Assembly: GCF_023701485.1 (NCBI RefSeq)
Contig: NZ_JAMQBK010000008.1
Location: 1-64,000, forward strand
DNA length: 64,000 bases
From: Aporhodopirellula aestuarii
GTDB taxonomy: Bacteria; Planctomycetota; Planctomycetia; Pirellulales; Pirellulaceae
Reading direction: 5' to 3'
Shown in pieces: positions 54,995 through 63,407 of this stretch (positions within the stretch are counted from its first letter, which is position 1; the number at the start of each line of letters is the position of its first letter). A program made the position numbers and the translations under genes. The notes beneath the pieces are model-generated. The model did no database searches. It saw only the letters and a list, made by a program, of their open reading frames with translations, and was not told the origin of the DNA.

Positions 54995-55330
54995 TTACGA
55001 ACTGCTCGCGTCGGATTCTCGGGGTTTGGCACGTACCCAAACTTCATCGTTTTCGATTTTGACGTCAAAGCAATCGACTTTCGTGCGAGGATTGTCTTCC
55101 CAAGTTCCGTCGACGATGCAAAAACGCCACGCGTGCCATGGACACGTCACCGAGTTGCCTTCGACATGTCCCTCGGCTAAGGAGGCACCCATGTGTGGGC
55201 ACATGTCGTCGATCGCGTGCCAATCGTCTCCTTTGCGGAACACCGCAATCATTCGATCTTGGACCGAAAACGCTCGGCCGACGTTCTCTTCGAAATCAGT
55301 GACTTTTCCGACACGCTCGTATTCACTCAT
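54995..55330 (-). CDS. Rieske [2Fe-2S] ferredoxin-type protein
   Basis: The 111-aa protein is a small Rieske domain with both cluster motifs: CPHMGASLAEG (C-x-H) and CPWHAWRF (C-x2-H). The length and lack of a signal peptide match the soluble ferredoxin or NirD-like type that donates electrons to oxygenases or reductases. No partner enzyme is adjacent, and the MoxR cluster downstream starts 239 bp away. Divergent from the radical SAM gene. Confidence 0.92.
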   Translation of the reverse strand: MSEYERVGKVTDFEENVGRAFSVQDRMIAVFRKGDDWHAIDDMCPHMGASLAEGHVEGNSVTCPWHAWRFCIVDGTWEDNPRTKVDCFDVKIENDEVWVRAKPRESDASSS

Positions 55331-55490
55331 AATGATCTTGTTGGGGGGCGGAAGGGGGCAGGCTACCGGTTGCCGGCGATTGCGGGGGTGCGGTGGTTTG
55401 TCTCAGCGTTAAACCTTATCCTAGATGGCCCTTTCCGGCGACCTGCGGTTCGCAACGCCGACAAATCTTCTGCAACTCAAACGGATTGCC

Positions 55491-57326
55491 ATGATCAACG
55501 CAGCTCTCAAACGAAAGCTCGAGTCGGTCGTCTTGCCCTACGTTCAAATGCCGGCGCAGTACGTGGGTGGCGAACGCAATATCGTTGTCAAAAATCACGC
55601 GGACGTTCGTGGGCGATTGGCGATCGGTTTCCCCGACGCCTACACGATCGGAATGAGCCACCACGGGTTGCAGGTATTGTACTCGATGATCAATCGTCGA
55701 GACGACTGGTGTGCCGAGCGAGTGTTCACTCCGTGGCCGGACATGGAAGCCAAGCTGCGTGAGCATGATCTGCCTCTGTACACCCTCGAAACGTTCACTC
55801 CGCTGAATGAATTCGATGTCGTCGGGTTGTCACTGCAGTACGAGATCAGTTCGCCCAACGTTCTGACGATGATCGATCTTGGCGGCATCCCGCTCGAAGC
55901 GGTCGATCGCACGATGGCCGATCCGTTGTTGCTCGCCGGTGGGCCGTGTTGCCAAAACCCCGAGCCGATGGCGGACTATTTTGACGTGATGGTTACCGGC
56001 GACGGGGAACCGGCACTGCCCGTGATCTGCGACGCTTGGCTAAAACTCCGCAACGAATCCCGGTTGCCCGACGGGAGCTATACGCCGGGCGAAGCGGGCC
56101 GCCGCGAACGCGAAGAGGCCCTTGCCAAAATCGCCGCCGAATTCGAGTTTGCTTACGTCCCTCGTTTCTACACGCCGGAGTATGTCAACGGTCGAGTTTC
56201 CGCAAACACACCCACCCGCGACGACGTTCCCGCGACGATCGCGCCGAGCGTGATCTCGGATCTCGATGGCATCCCGCTACCGACCGCCCCGATCGTGCCT
56301 TACGTCAAATGTGTTCACGACCGGATCGCGATCGAAATCATGCGGGGTTGCCCGCACCTTTGCCGGTTCTGTCAAAGCACGGTGATCAAACGGCCGTTGC
56401 GGATTCGCGAAGTCGATACGATTGTTGACGCCGCGTTGGAAAGCTATCGCAACACCGGCTACAACGAAATCAGCGTGTTGTCGCTCTCGAGTAGTGACTA
56501 CCCGCATTTCGAACCGTTGATCAAACGCTTGCACGAAGTCTTCCGCCCGCTGGGTGTGAACATCACCGTACCGAGTTTGCGAGTGAATGACCAATTACGC
56601 AGTCTTCCTGAATTGATCGGCAGCGACCGACGTCGTTCGCTGACGCTCGCACCCGAAGTCGCACGTGATGACATGCGTGAGCAAATCCGCAAAAAGATCA
56701 AAAACAGCGACTTGATTGAAGGTTGCCGGGCCGCGTTCCAAAACGGATTTGAAAGCGTGAAGTTGTACTTCATGTGCGGTCTACCCGGAGAACGCCAAGT
56801 GGATCTGGATGGTATCGTTGATTTGGCCGAAACGATCGCGACGGTGGGCAAAGAGGTCAACGGTCGCAACGCGCGAGTGACCGCGAGTGTTTCGAACTTT
56901 GTGCCCAAAGCTCACACGCCTTATCAATGGAATGGCATGCAGTCGCGTGAGTATTTCGATTGGGCGCACAGGTATCTGTACAGCCGCCGGACGATTCGTA
57001 GCGTCAACATCAAGTGCCACGACATCGAAACGAGTTTGCTCGAGGGCGTGCTCAGTCGCGGTGATCGCCGGACGGGGAAAGCGATCCGGCTTGCGTGGGA
57101 CCGTGGTGCGAGAATGGACGGTTGGACCGAGCATCTCGATGCGGAGCGTTGGTGGACGGCGATCGCCGATTCCGGACTCGACGTTCAGAACTTGCTCCAC
57201 GACAAGTACGACTTGATGGACAAACTGCCCTGGGATCACGTCAACGTCAAGTTCGGACGGACGTACCTCGAGAAAGAGCAAACGCGAGCCACGATCCAGC
57301 TCGCCGATATGGCCGCCGCGATTTAG
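55491..57326 (+). CDS. Radical SAM protein, TIGR03960-type, with B12-binding-like N-terminus
   Basis: The 611-aa protein has a B12-binding-like Rossmann N-terminus (RLAIGFPDAYTIGMSHHGLQVLY; GLSLQYEISSPN; PLLLAGGPCCQNPEPMADYFD) and a radical SAM barrel with the cluster motif CPHLCRFC at about residues 287-294. DRIAIEIMRGCPH before it and LYFMCGLPGE after it are typical. It matches the uncharacterised radical SAM family TIGR03960, often next to or fused with DUF2344, thought to act in RNA or cofactor modification. No DUF2344 gene is nearby. ATG 55491 is used because the preceding residues (from 55425) are not conserved; no strong ribosome-binding site decides. Confidence 0.9.
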   Translation: MINAALKRKLESVVLPYVQMPAQYVGGERNIVVKNHADVRGRLAIGFPDAYTIGMSHHGLQVLYSMINRRDDWCAERVFTPWPDMEAKLREHDLPLYTLETFTPLNEFDVVGLSLQYEISSPNVLTMIDLGGIPLEAVDRTMADPLLLAGGPCCQNPEPMADYFDVMVTGDGEPALPVICDAWLKLRNESRLPDGSYTPGEAGRREREEALAKIAAEFEFAYVPRFYTPEYVNGRVSANTPTRDDVPATIAPSVISDLDGIPLPTAPIVPYVKCVHDRIAIEIMRGCPHLCRFCQSTVIKRPLRIREVDTIVDAALESYRNTGYNEISVLSLSSSDYPHFEPLIKRLHEVFRPLGVNITVPSLRVNDQLRSLPELIGSDRRRSLTLAPEVARDDMREQIRKKIKNSDLIEGCRAAFQNGFESVKLYFMCGLPGERQVDLDGIVDLAETIATVGKEVNGRNARVTASVSNFVPKAHTPYQWNGMQSREYFDWAHRYLYSRRTIRSVNIKCHDIETSLLEGVLSRGDRRTGKAIRLAWDRGARMDGWTEHLDAERWWTAIADSGLDVQNLLHDKYDLMDKLPWDHVNVKFGRTYLEKEQTRATIQLADMAAAI

Positions 57327-57402
57327 TAGGGCGGTGTCGTTTGTGCCTGCCCGGGTAATTGCCTTAGTAGCCAAGTGTCTGTGTTGGTGTTGGTGCGCGA
57401 CT

Positions 57403-58000
57403 AGGCCCGGAGGGCCGATACAACGAATGCCGGTGGCGCGAGCCACCGGTTTTGTTAGCGGGAAATCATTTGAGGCCTGGAGGGCCGGTACAAACTCAGT
57501 TGTGTCGGCCCTTCAGGCCTTGAGTGACTGGAACAGGGCGGTAACCGGGCCTTTGCAGGCCCGGCATTGGTTGTGCCGGCCCGTTGGGCCTTTTGGTGGG
57601 GTGCTACCAGGCCCGGAGGGCCGATACAACGAATGCCGGTGGCGCGAGCCACCGGTTTTGTTAGCGGGAAATTATTTGAGGCCTGAAGGGCCGGTACAAG
57701 CTCAATTGTGTCGGCCCTTCAGGCCTTGAGTGGCTGGAACGTGGTAACCGGGCCTTTTCAGGCCCGGCATTGGTTGTGTCGGCCCGCTGGGCCTTTTGGT
57801 GGCGTGCTACCAGGCCCGGAGGGCCGATACAACGAATGCCGGTGGCGCGAGCCACCGGTTCTGTTAGCGGGAAATCATTTGAGGCCTGAAGGGCCGGTAC
57901 AAACTCAGTTGTGTCGGCCCGCTGGGCCTTTTGGTGGGGTGCTACCAGGCCCGGAGGGCCGATACAACAAATGCCGGTGGTGTTAACCACCGGTTTTGTT
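57403..58000. repeat. ~205-bp structured tandem repeat array
   Basis: Units start at 57403, 57609, 57812 and 57947, at AGGCCCGGAGGGCC. The first two are 206 and 203 bp. The third is 135 bp, missing about 68 bp between two internal TGTGTCGGCCC copies, and the fourth is truncated. Each full unit packs several hairpins, among them CCGGTGGC-GCGA-GCCACCGG, a 21-bp imperfect dyad starting AGGCCTGAAGGGCC (57679 on), and CCGGGCCTTTTCAGGCCCGG. In unit 4 the hairpin reads CCGGTGGT-GTTA-ACCACCGG, a compensated change. The array fills the convergent gap between the radical SAM and secretin genes. Confidence 0.9.
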
Positions 58001-58020
58001 GACGACTGCTTCCCCAGTCA

Positions 58021-58061
58021 ACGAAAAGAACCCTCCACCAGGCGAGCTGATGGAGGGTTCT
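58021..58061 (-). terminator. Rho-independent terminator of the secretin gene
   Basis: On the minus strand AGAACCCTCCA and TGGAGGGTTCT pair perfectly over 11 bp (58061-58051 with 58037-58027, 13-nt loop), followed by TTTTCG. It lies about 35 bp after the secretin stop at 58096. Confidence 0.7.
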
Positions 58062-58095
58062 GATCTTTTGATCGGAAAGCGGTTTGCTTTCGCGG

Positions 58096-61000
58096 TTAGT
58101 TTCTCGGGTCGAAACCGGTTTGAGCGATTTCTTCCTCTTCTTGGATGATGATCCGTGGGGTCACCATCAGCATCAGGCTGGTCGAAGTCCGACCCACACC
58201 GGTGTTTCGGAACAAGCGACTGACGTAAGGGATCTTGCTCAGGAATGGCACGCCGCGTTCGTTGCGACCTTCGCTCATTCGCTTGATACCACCAAGAAGG
58301 ATCGTGCCGCCGTCTGGAACGCTCACGGTCGTGCTGACCGAAGTGGACGCAAACGTTGGTTGCTGAACCGTCGTACCTTGGATGATGTCCTCTTCTTCGT
58401 TCTCATCCTGTTCGTCGATCACACCGTCGCCGTTGGTATCGGTTTCGGTGGTGCTTGAGTTACGCGTCGTGCGACTTCCTTCGTAGGTGAACGTGTTTAC
58501 TTCACCGATCTGGCTGAACGTCGGGACGAGCGTCAAGCGAACGAATCGTTTGTCATCGCTGACAACACCTTGCACGTTCAACCGTGTGCCTTCGTCGAGA
58601 ACGACGATGACGGGTTGTTGGGCGACGGCGAAGTCACCGACGACGGGCACGATACTGGTCACGAATGGACGCGACACGGTGTCGTTGATCGAAGCGATCT
58701 GTCCGTCGAACAGCGTTACCTTCGGTGCCTGCATGATATTGCTACGGTTGTCACCTTGAGCGGCCTGCAAGAAGAAGAACGCTTCGATGTCACTTAAGAT
58801 CGCAAAGCCGATCGTTGAAATCGAACCGGTGTCACCACCGAACGGAGCAACGGCACCGCTGATCGTTTGCTGGTCGAACCGAATGTCGAGGTCAGCGGTC
58901 GGGATGCCTTGGGCGTCCAAACCGATCGTGACGGCAGATCCCGAGTCGTCAGCCGGGATGCTTTGAGCGTTATCATCGAACCGGACGTCGAAGTCGATTC
59001 CGATTTGTTCGAAGAACGTGTCGGCGAGCGTGATGAACCGGACTTCGATCGTGATCTGCAGGTTCTGCAGGCGACGAAGCGATTCGAGCAAGTCGACGAT
59101 TTGGTCGTGCACGTCACTCGTCGTGCTGATAACCAGCGACAAGTTTTGTGGGTAGGGAGCCATCGTTCCAACACCACCGAGGGCTTCCCAGCTGTCGGGC
59201 TCAATGGTTTGTTGAATCAATTGCATCAGCGAGTCGAAGTCAGCCATCGATCCACCACCACGGCCCGATTGGGCCATGCCGGAGGTGCCGAGTCCGCCTG
59301 CGAATCCAGAGCCGCTGCCCATCGGGTTGTATTGTCCGAGCATATTGCGGCCGAGGTTGTTGGCCGCATTGTTTGCCATGCCGCCGCCGAGATCGGTCAT
59401 CGAAACCGGCACAACTTGAACGTCCGTGGTTGGACGAATCATTTGGTAGGCCGACTTCAATGCTCCGGCCAAGCCGTGTTCGTAACCCGAGATGAAGTTC
59501 GGGATCGGAGTCACGAGGTCAGCGACGCGGTACGTTCGTGGGAACGTCATCGTGCGTCGTGCTTCGCGGCTGGTCACGTTGAGCACGTCGTTCTGAAGCA
59601 CGTAGGTCAAGTCGAGGTCTTCGAGCAAGATGTTCAGCGCACTCTTGAGTGGCAAACGACTCGAGATCGATTTCGAGACCGGTGTATCGCGGCTGACGCG
59701 GATCGCTGAGAGGGCACGTTGGTCCAAGACAATTGGCACACCGGTGACGGCGGACAGGTCGTCAAGGACTTCACCGAGCGGGCTGTTGCGATACTTCAAT
59801 TCCACGTCGGTTTCGAGTTTGCGTTTGATTTCCTGTTCGCGGATGCTCAGTCGTGAGTTGCTGTCACGTGAAGCGAGACGACGACGAGAGATGGCTTCCC
59901 AGTCTTTCGGGTCTGCGAATTGGAACGGACGATCCGGATCAGGAGCGACGGCGGTGCGGCCGATGTCGAGCATCGTGCGTGCGAACCCGTTTTCGCTGTC
60001 TGCGCGGATGTCTTCGTCCATTTGCAGGCGAACTTGCGTCCGGCTGTTGTGGAACATCGTCATTGCGATCGTCGAGTCAGGTTTGAGTTCACCAACCTGT
60101 TTGGCGATCACTTCGGCTTCTTGATAGCGTTTTTGATCCATCAGATCGTTGAAGCTGTCAACCAAGAGCGAGATCTCTTGATCGATACGAGCTTCCCGAG
60201 CATCTTCGGTCGACATTTCGGTGCGAATGCGTTCGTTTTCGAGATCGAGGTCGATCTTGGCGCGGTTGGCTTCGACGTAGCGTTGTTGTTCGGCGAGGGC
60301 TCGGCCTACCAACGCTCCCAGAGATGCACGCGAGGCTTCATCGATGTTGGCGCCTTCAACCTTGCGGGCGAGGCGTTCGAGGTCGTTGACAGCTTCGAGT
60401 GGCGCTTCGGTTTTCTTTTCGTTGGCTTTGGCGAGTTCTGAAGTGATCTCGCGGTACAGTCGTTTGACTTGTTGAGCGGCAGCGAGGTCTGCTTTTTCGA
60501 TTGCTGACAACGGCTGAGCAGGATCTTGCGGCATTGGCATCCGAGCGGGTTGCAAAAGCGTCAACTTGTCTTGCAGGGCACGACGGGTGTCGACGGACAT
60601 GTCGGCTTCGAATTCCCAAGCCTTGACGAACTTCGCACGAGCGTCGCTCTGTTTGCCTGCGGAGAGCAGCTGCATACCTTCTTCGAACAGTCGTTCGCCT
60701 TCGGTTTCGGTGGACTGGTTGTCGCCCACGAAGTTCGATGCGGTCGCTTGGACTTGTTGCACGTTCGACGGTCCACCCGGAGTGAACGTTCCGCCAGCTT
60801 GTGAGACTTCCGAATACGAAGGCTGTTGACCGGCTTGACCGATCGGCATCACGCCGTTCGTTTGGGCGATGTTGTTCGGATACGCAATCGGCGTTTGGGC
60901 CAATTGGTTGAGGTCGAGTCCACTACGGCGTGCGACCGACTGGACGTCGAGCAGCAATTGCCAGGGGCGGGCGTCGCCAGGGTTGAATTCATGTTGGGCC

Positions 61001-61506
61001 AAACCGAGGCGTTGGGCCGCGGTGGCGTATTGGTACGCGCCACGAACGTCACCACGATCCAAGGCTGTTCGGCCCATTGCGGTCAGACGCCGGGTTTCTT
61101 GCTGGCGTCGTTCGAGTGGCCACGTTTGTGGATCAACCGGTGCAGTGGGTTGGTTGGTGTCGATCGCGTCGAGCGATGAGGAGACCGGGTTGATCGGGGT
61201 AAGGTTCAGCAGGCTGCCGTCGATCCCGCGGGCGACCAAACGGTCGTAGCGTTGGCGAAGCTCAGGGCTGGACGGTGCGATCTGGTGTGCTGCGCGGTAG
61301 GACTGCACCGCGGAGGTGAATTTTCCTGACGCGACAGCCGCGTCGATGGCTTGCAGGTGCGACGTGATGCTCTTGGCACCGCCATCATTCCCGCTCGGGG
61401 TTCCCGTCGAACCGGGCAGTGTGAACTGGCCAGACGCGGTCGGGGTCAATACGAACAGGCATCCGATCAAGCACAGAGGCATGACCGAACCTTTCGGGAT
61501 AGTCAT
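58096..61506 (-). CDS. Type II/III secretion-type secretin, GspD/PilQ-like
   Basis: The 1136-aa protein has a signal peptide (VMPLCLIGCLFVLTPTASGQ), a long N-terminal half with TPR-like helical regions (AYQYATAAQRLGL, ANRAKIDLDLENERIR and others), secretin N-domains from about 650, and a C-terminal secretin pore with VPDGGTILLGG and GVPFLSKIPYVSRLFRNTGVGRTSTSLMLMVTPRII. Near 1023-1034 an EF-hand-like loop, DTNGDGVIDEQD, is inserted in an acidic segment before the pore's conserved end. Start at 61506 has AAGGAGAT 6 bp upstream, while the frame continues open to 61776. No other secretion genes are near, so it may serve an apparatus encoded elsewhere or be an outer-membrane channel of its own. 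Confidence 0.92.
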   Translation of the reverse strand: MTIPKGSVMPLCLIGCLFVLTPTASGQFTLPGSTGTPSGNDGGAKSITSHLQAIDAAVASGKFTSAVQSYRAAHQIAPSSPELRQRYDRLVARGIDGSLLNLTPINPVSSSLDAIDTNQPTAPVDPQTWPLERRQQETRRLTAMGRTALDRGDVRGAYQYATAAQRLGLAQHEFNPGDARPWQLLLDVQSVARRSGLDLNQLAQTPIAYPNNIAQTNGVMPIGQAGQQPSYSEVSQAGGTFTPGGPSNVQQVQATASNFVGDNQSTETEGERLFEEGMQLLSAGKQSDARAKFVKAWEFEADMSVDTRRALQDKLTLLQPARMPMPQDPAQPLSAIEKADLAAAQQVKRLYREITSELAKANEKKTEAPLEAVNDLERLARKVEGANIDEASRASLGALVGRALAEQQRYVEANRAKIDLDLENERIRTEMSTEDAREARIDQEISLLVDSFNDLMDQKRYQEAEVIAKQVGELKPDSTIAMTMFHNSRTQVRLQMDEDIRADSENGFARTMLDIGRTAVAPDPDRPFQFADPKDWEAISRRRLASRDSNSRLSIREQEIKRKLETDVELKYRNSPLGEVLDDLSAVTGVPIVLDQRALSAIRVSRDTPVSKSISSRLPLKSALNILLEDLDLTYVLQNDVLNVTSREARRTMTFPRTYRVADLVTPIPNFISGYEHGLAGALKSAYQMIRPTTDVQVVPVSMTDLGGGMANNAANNLGRNMLGQYNPMGSGSGFAGGLGTSGMAQSGRGGGSMADFDSLMQLIQQTIEPDSWEALGGVGTMAPYPQNLSLVISTTSDVHDQIVDLLESLRRLQNLQITIEVRFITLADTFFEQIGIDFDVRFDDNAQSIPADDSGSAVTIGLDAQGIPTADLDIRFDQQTISGAVAPFGGDTGSISTIGFAILSDIEAFFFLQAAQGDNRSNIMQAPKVTLFDGQIASINDTVSRPFVTSIVPVVGDFAVAQQPVIVVLDEGTRLNVQGVVSDDKRFVRLTLVPTFSQIGEVNTFTYEGSRTTRNSSTTETDTNGDGVIDEQDENEEEDIIQGTTVQQPTFASTSVSTTVSVPDGGTILLGGIKRMSEGRNERGVPFLSKIPYVSRLFRNTGVGRTSTSLMLMVTPRIIIQEEEEIAQTGFDPRN

Positions 61507-62074
61507 ACGCGATCTCCTTGGCGGATGTGGTTTTGAGGTCGGACAATGCCGAGCTATCTCACCGGGGTCGATGGTACGGTCGACACCTTGCCGCTCGCGG
61601 TGAGTGGTAAGGTTGGGTTCGACACAAGATGAACTCTTCTGCCTTGACGGCTTATTCGAGCGGTTCAACGCGACTCTCCTTCTTCGCGGTGAGACATTGG
61701 ACAAATTTCGGAAAGCTCTCGAATCAGCTCGAAATCCTTTCGAGGCGATACGGAAACCTTCCGAGTGGTCTGGCAATACGAACTGATCGCTTGCGGAGTC
61801 AAGCCGGTTTTAGGTGTTTTTTATATAGCGAATTCTTCAAAGATTGACTCAAGTCACCGTTTTTGCCGGCGAAAACAGGCGAATCGAATGACGCCTCCGG
61901 TCCCCCGCTGGCAGGCCAGCGACAAAGGATCAGAAAAAAAGTGGAAAAAAAGTTTTTGGGACGCGGAAGATGGTCGGGCAATCCGAGTGCGATCGGGCGG
62001 GGGTGAAAGCCATCTCTCAGAAAGTCGCTCGGTCGGGTAGAATCGAGGCTTCGAAAACAATTGGAAAGCGTGTG
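61507..62074. other. Divergent intergenic region of the secretin and aspartoacylase-type genes
   Basis: 568 bp with no convincing gene; open frames extending both neighbours upstream are not protein-like. A candidate promoter is listed at 61823-61852. No repeats were seen. Confidence 0.45.
61823..61852 (-). promoter_or_regulatory. Candidate promoter of the secretin gene
   Basis: On the minus strand TTGAGT (61852-61847) and CTATAT (61828-61823) are separated by 18 bp, a plausible sigma70 pair, giving a leader of about 310 nt. Both hexamers differ from consensus at two or more positions. Confidence 0.3.
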
Positions 62075-63136
62075 ATGAAAGACTGGAAGACACAGACTTG
62101 GTTTGGGCACGACGTTGACGCCGGTACCCATCGGAACACCGAACTCGAGATCACCGAAAGCTACAGCGGTCGGAATATCACCATTCCCATTCGCGTGATA
62201 CGTGGTGTTGAGCCTGGACCCACGGTGTTCGTGACGGGGGCTCTCCACGGCGATGAACTCAATGGAACCGGAGCGATTCGGTCCCTGCTCGCCAATCCCG
62301 AATGGGGGCCGGTTCGGGGAAATGTGTTGGCGGTTCCGGTCTTGAATATCCTCGGATTTGAGCGACATTCCCGCTACCTCCCCGACCGCCGCGATCTCAA
62401 TCGTTGCTTCCCCGGAAACGCGTCGGGCAGCATGGCGACGCGGATGGCGAAAGTGATCTTCGACGCCATCGTGTTGCAGTCGGACTATGGGATCGATTTG
62501 CACACCGCTGCGGTGCGGCGGACCAACTACCCCAACGTCCGCTGCGATTTCAAAAATCAAGCATGCAAACGACTTGCCACGGCATTTGGTGCCGGAGTGG
62601 TTCTCGACGGCCGTGGACCCAAAGGTGCCTTCCGACGGGAAGCGACCGCGGCCGGATGCCCAACGATTGTGGTCGAAGGTGGCGAAGTTTGGAAAGTCGA
62701 GCCGTCCGTACTCGAATGCATGACCCGTGGGGTCGTGAACGTGCTGAAGGAACTCGACATGATGGATGGTGAACCGGAATTGCCGGAACATCAGGTTATG
62801 CTGCGACAAACCAAATGGGTGCGTGCCGAACGAGGCGGGTTCATGGACATGCATGTGTCACCGGGTTCCACCGTCGTCGCCGGGCAACCGCTCGCCACCA
62901 ACAGCAGTCTCGTTCATGAAGAGCACAACCGATTGGAGGCCCCCTTTGATGGCATCGTGATCGGCATGAGCACGTTGCCCGCCGTTCAACCCGGCGAACC
63001 CGTGATCCATCTCGGAAAACTGTCTAGCCCGCGCCGAGCGAAGTTCGTTGAAAAGCATACGCAGGCCGACGACATGCAACGAACCACTCAGGAACACTTG
63101 TCAACAAACATCCAAGTAACCGAACCGATGGACTGA
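62075..63136 (+). CDS. Succinylglutamate desuccinylase/aspartoacylase family metalloenzyme
   Basis: The 353-aa protein shows the M14-like zinc site of the AstE/AspA family: GALHGDELNG (H-x-x-E ligands), a DRRDLNRCFPG segment and a DLHTA motif with the third ligand, plus Glu in VVEGGEVWK near the active site. A biotinyl-lipoyl-like C-terminal beta domain (PGSTVVAGQPLATNSS...; APFDGIVIGMSTLPAVQPGEPV) is typical of the longer members. It hydrolyses an N-acyl or peptide bond of an amino acid; the substrate is unknown. ATG 62075 was chosen because GGAAAG lies 8 bp upstream and homology to the family begins right after it. Confidence 0.9.
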   Translation: MKDWKTQTWFGHDVDAGTHRNTELEITESYSGRNITIPIRVIRGVEPGPTVFVTGALHGDELNGTGAIRSLLANPEWGPVRGNVLAVPVLNILGFERHSRYLPDRRDLNRCFPGNASGSMATRMAKVIFDAIVLQSDYGIDLHTAAVRRTNYPNVRCDFKNQACKRLATAFGAGVVLDGRGPKGAFRREATAAGCPTIVVEGGEVWKVEPSVLECMTRGVVNVLKELDMMDGEPELPEHQVMLRQTKWVRAERGGFMDMHVSPGSTVVAGQPLATNSSLVHEEHNRLEAPFDGIVIGMSTLPAVQPGEPVIHLGKLSSPRRAKFVEKHTQADDMQRTTQEHLSTNIQVTEPMD

Positions 63137-63170
63137 GTGAGGTTAGTCGAGCCGTTTCGTTGATCTTTCT

Positions 63171-63228
63171 AGCGGAACGGCGCAAGCCGTCCAGTGTCGG
63201 GTTACCGGACGGCTCGCGCCGTTCCGCT
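63171..63228. repeat. Inverted-pair palindromic repeat, copy C
   Basis: Arms 63171-63195 and 63204-63228 are inverted 25-bp copies with two mismatches and 8 bp between, as in copy A. The left arm contains ACGGC-GCAA-GCCGT, so the tetraloop changed from GCGA to GCAA, another GNRA-type loop; the two arm mismatches are of the G/A type. Confidence 0.85.
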
Positions 63229-63299
63229 ACTTTCAAACCCCGCAGTAACTAAATCGACGTCCGGAGAGACCGAGTTACGTGAAAAGTGACGCTGTCCTG

Positions 63300-63392
63300 C
63301 TAGAGCAGTTGTGTCTTTCATGTAGTGGTGGCTTCCAGCCGCCATCGGTTGTGCACTGGCGGCTGGAAGCCACCACTACTGAAATGCTCTAG
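63300..63392. repeat. Nested composite palindrome, second family
   Basis: An outer 8-bp pair (CTAGAGCA at 63300-63307 with TGCTCTAG at 63385-63392) encloses a perfect 23-bp inverted repeat (63322-63344 and 63357-63379). Each arm again contains a small self-complementary unit (GGCT-TCC-AGCC). The architecture resembles the family at 233/1519/63171, but the sequence is different. It lies between the aspartoacylase-type gene and the convergent ATPase gene. Confidence 0.9.
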
Positions 63393-63407
63393 AGACCAAA
63401 ACCTCAC

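Noticed and set aside
57455-57990. Repeated open frames on both strands across the tandem array
   Set aside because: They translate hairpin DNA (Arg/Pro/Gly-rich repeated peptides) and change with unit deletions; no ribosome-binding sites.
57403-58000. CRISPR array
   Set aside because: Units are about 205 bp with no unique spacers and no cas genes; the structure is a tandem repeat.
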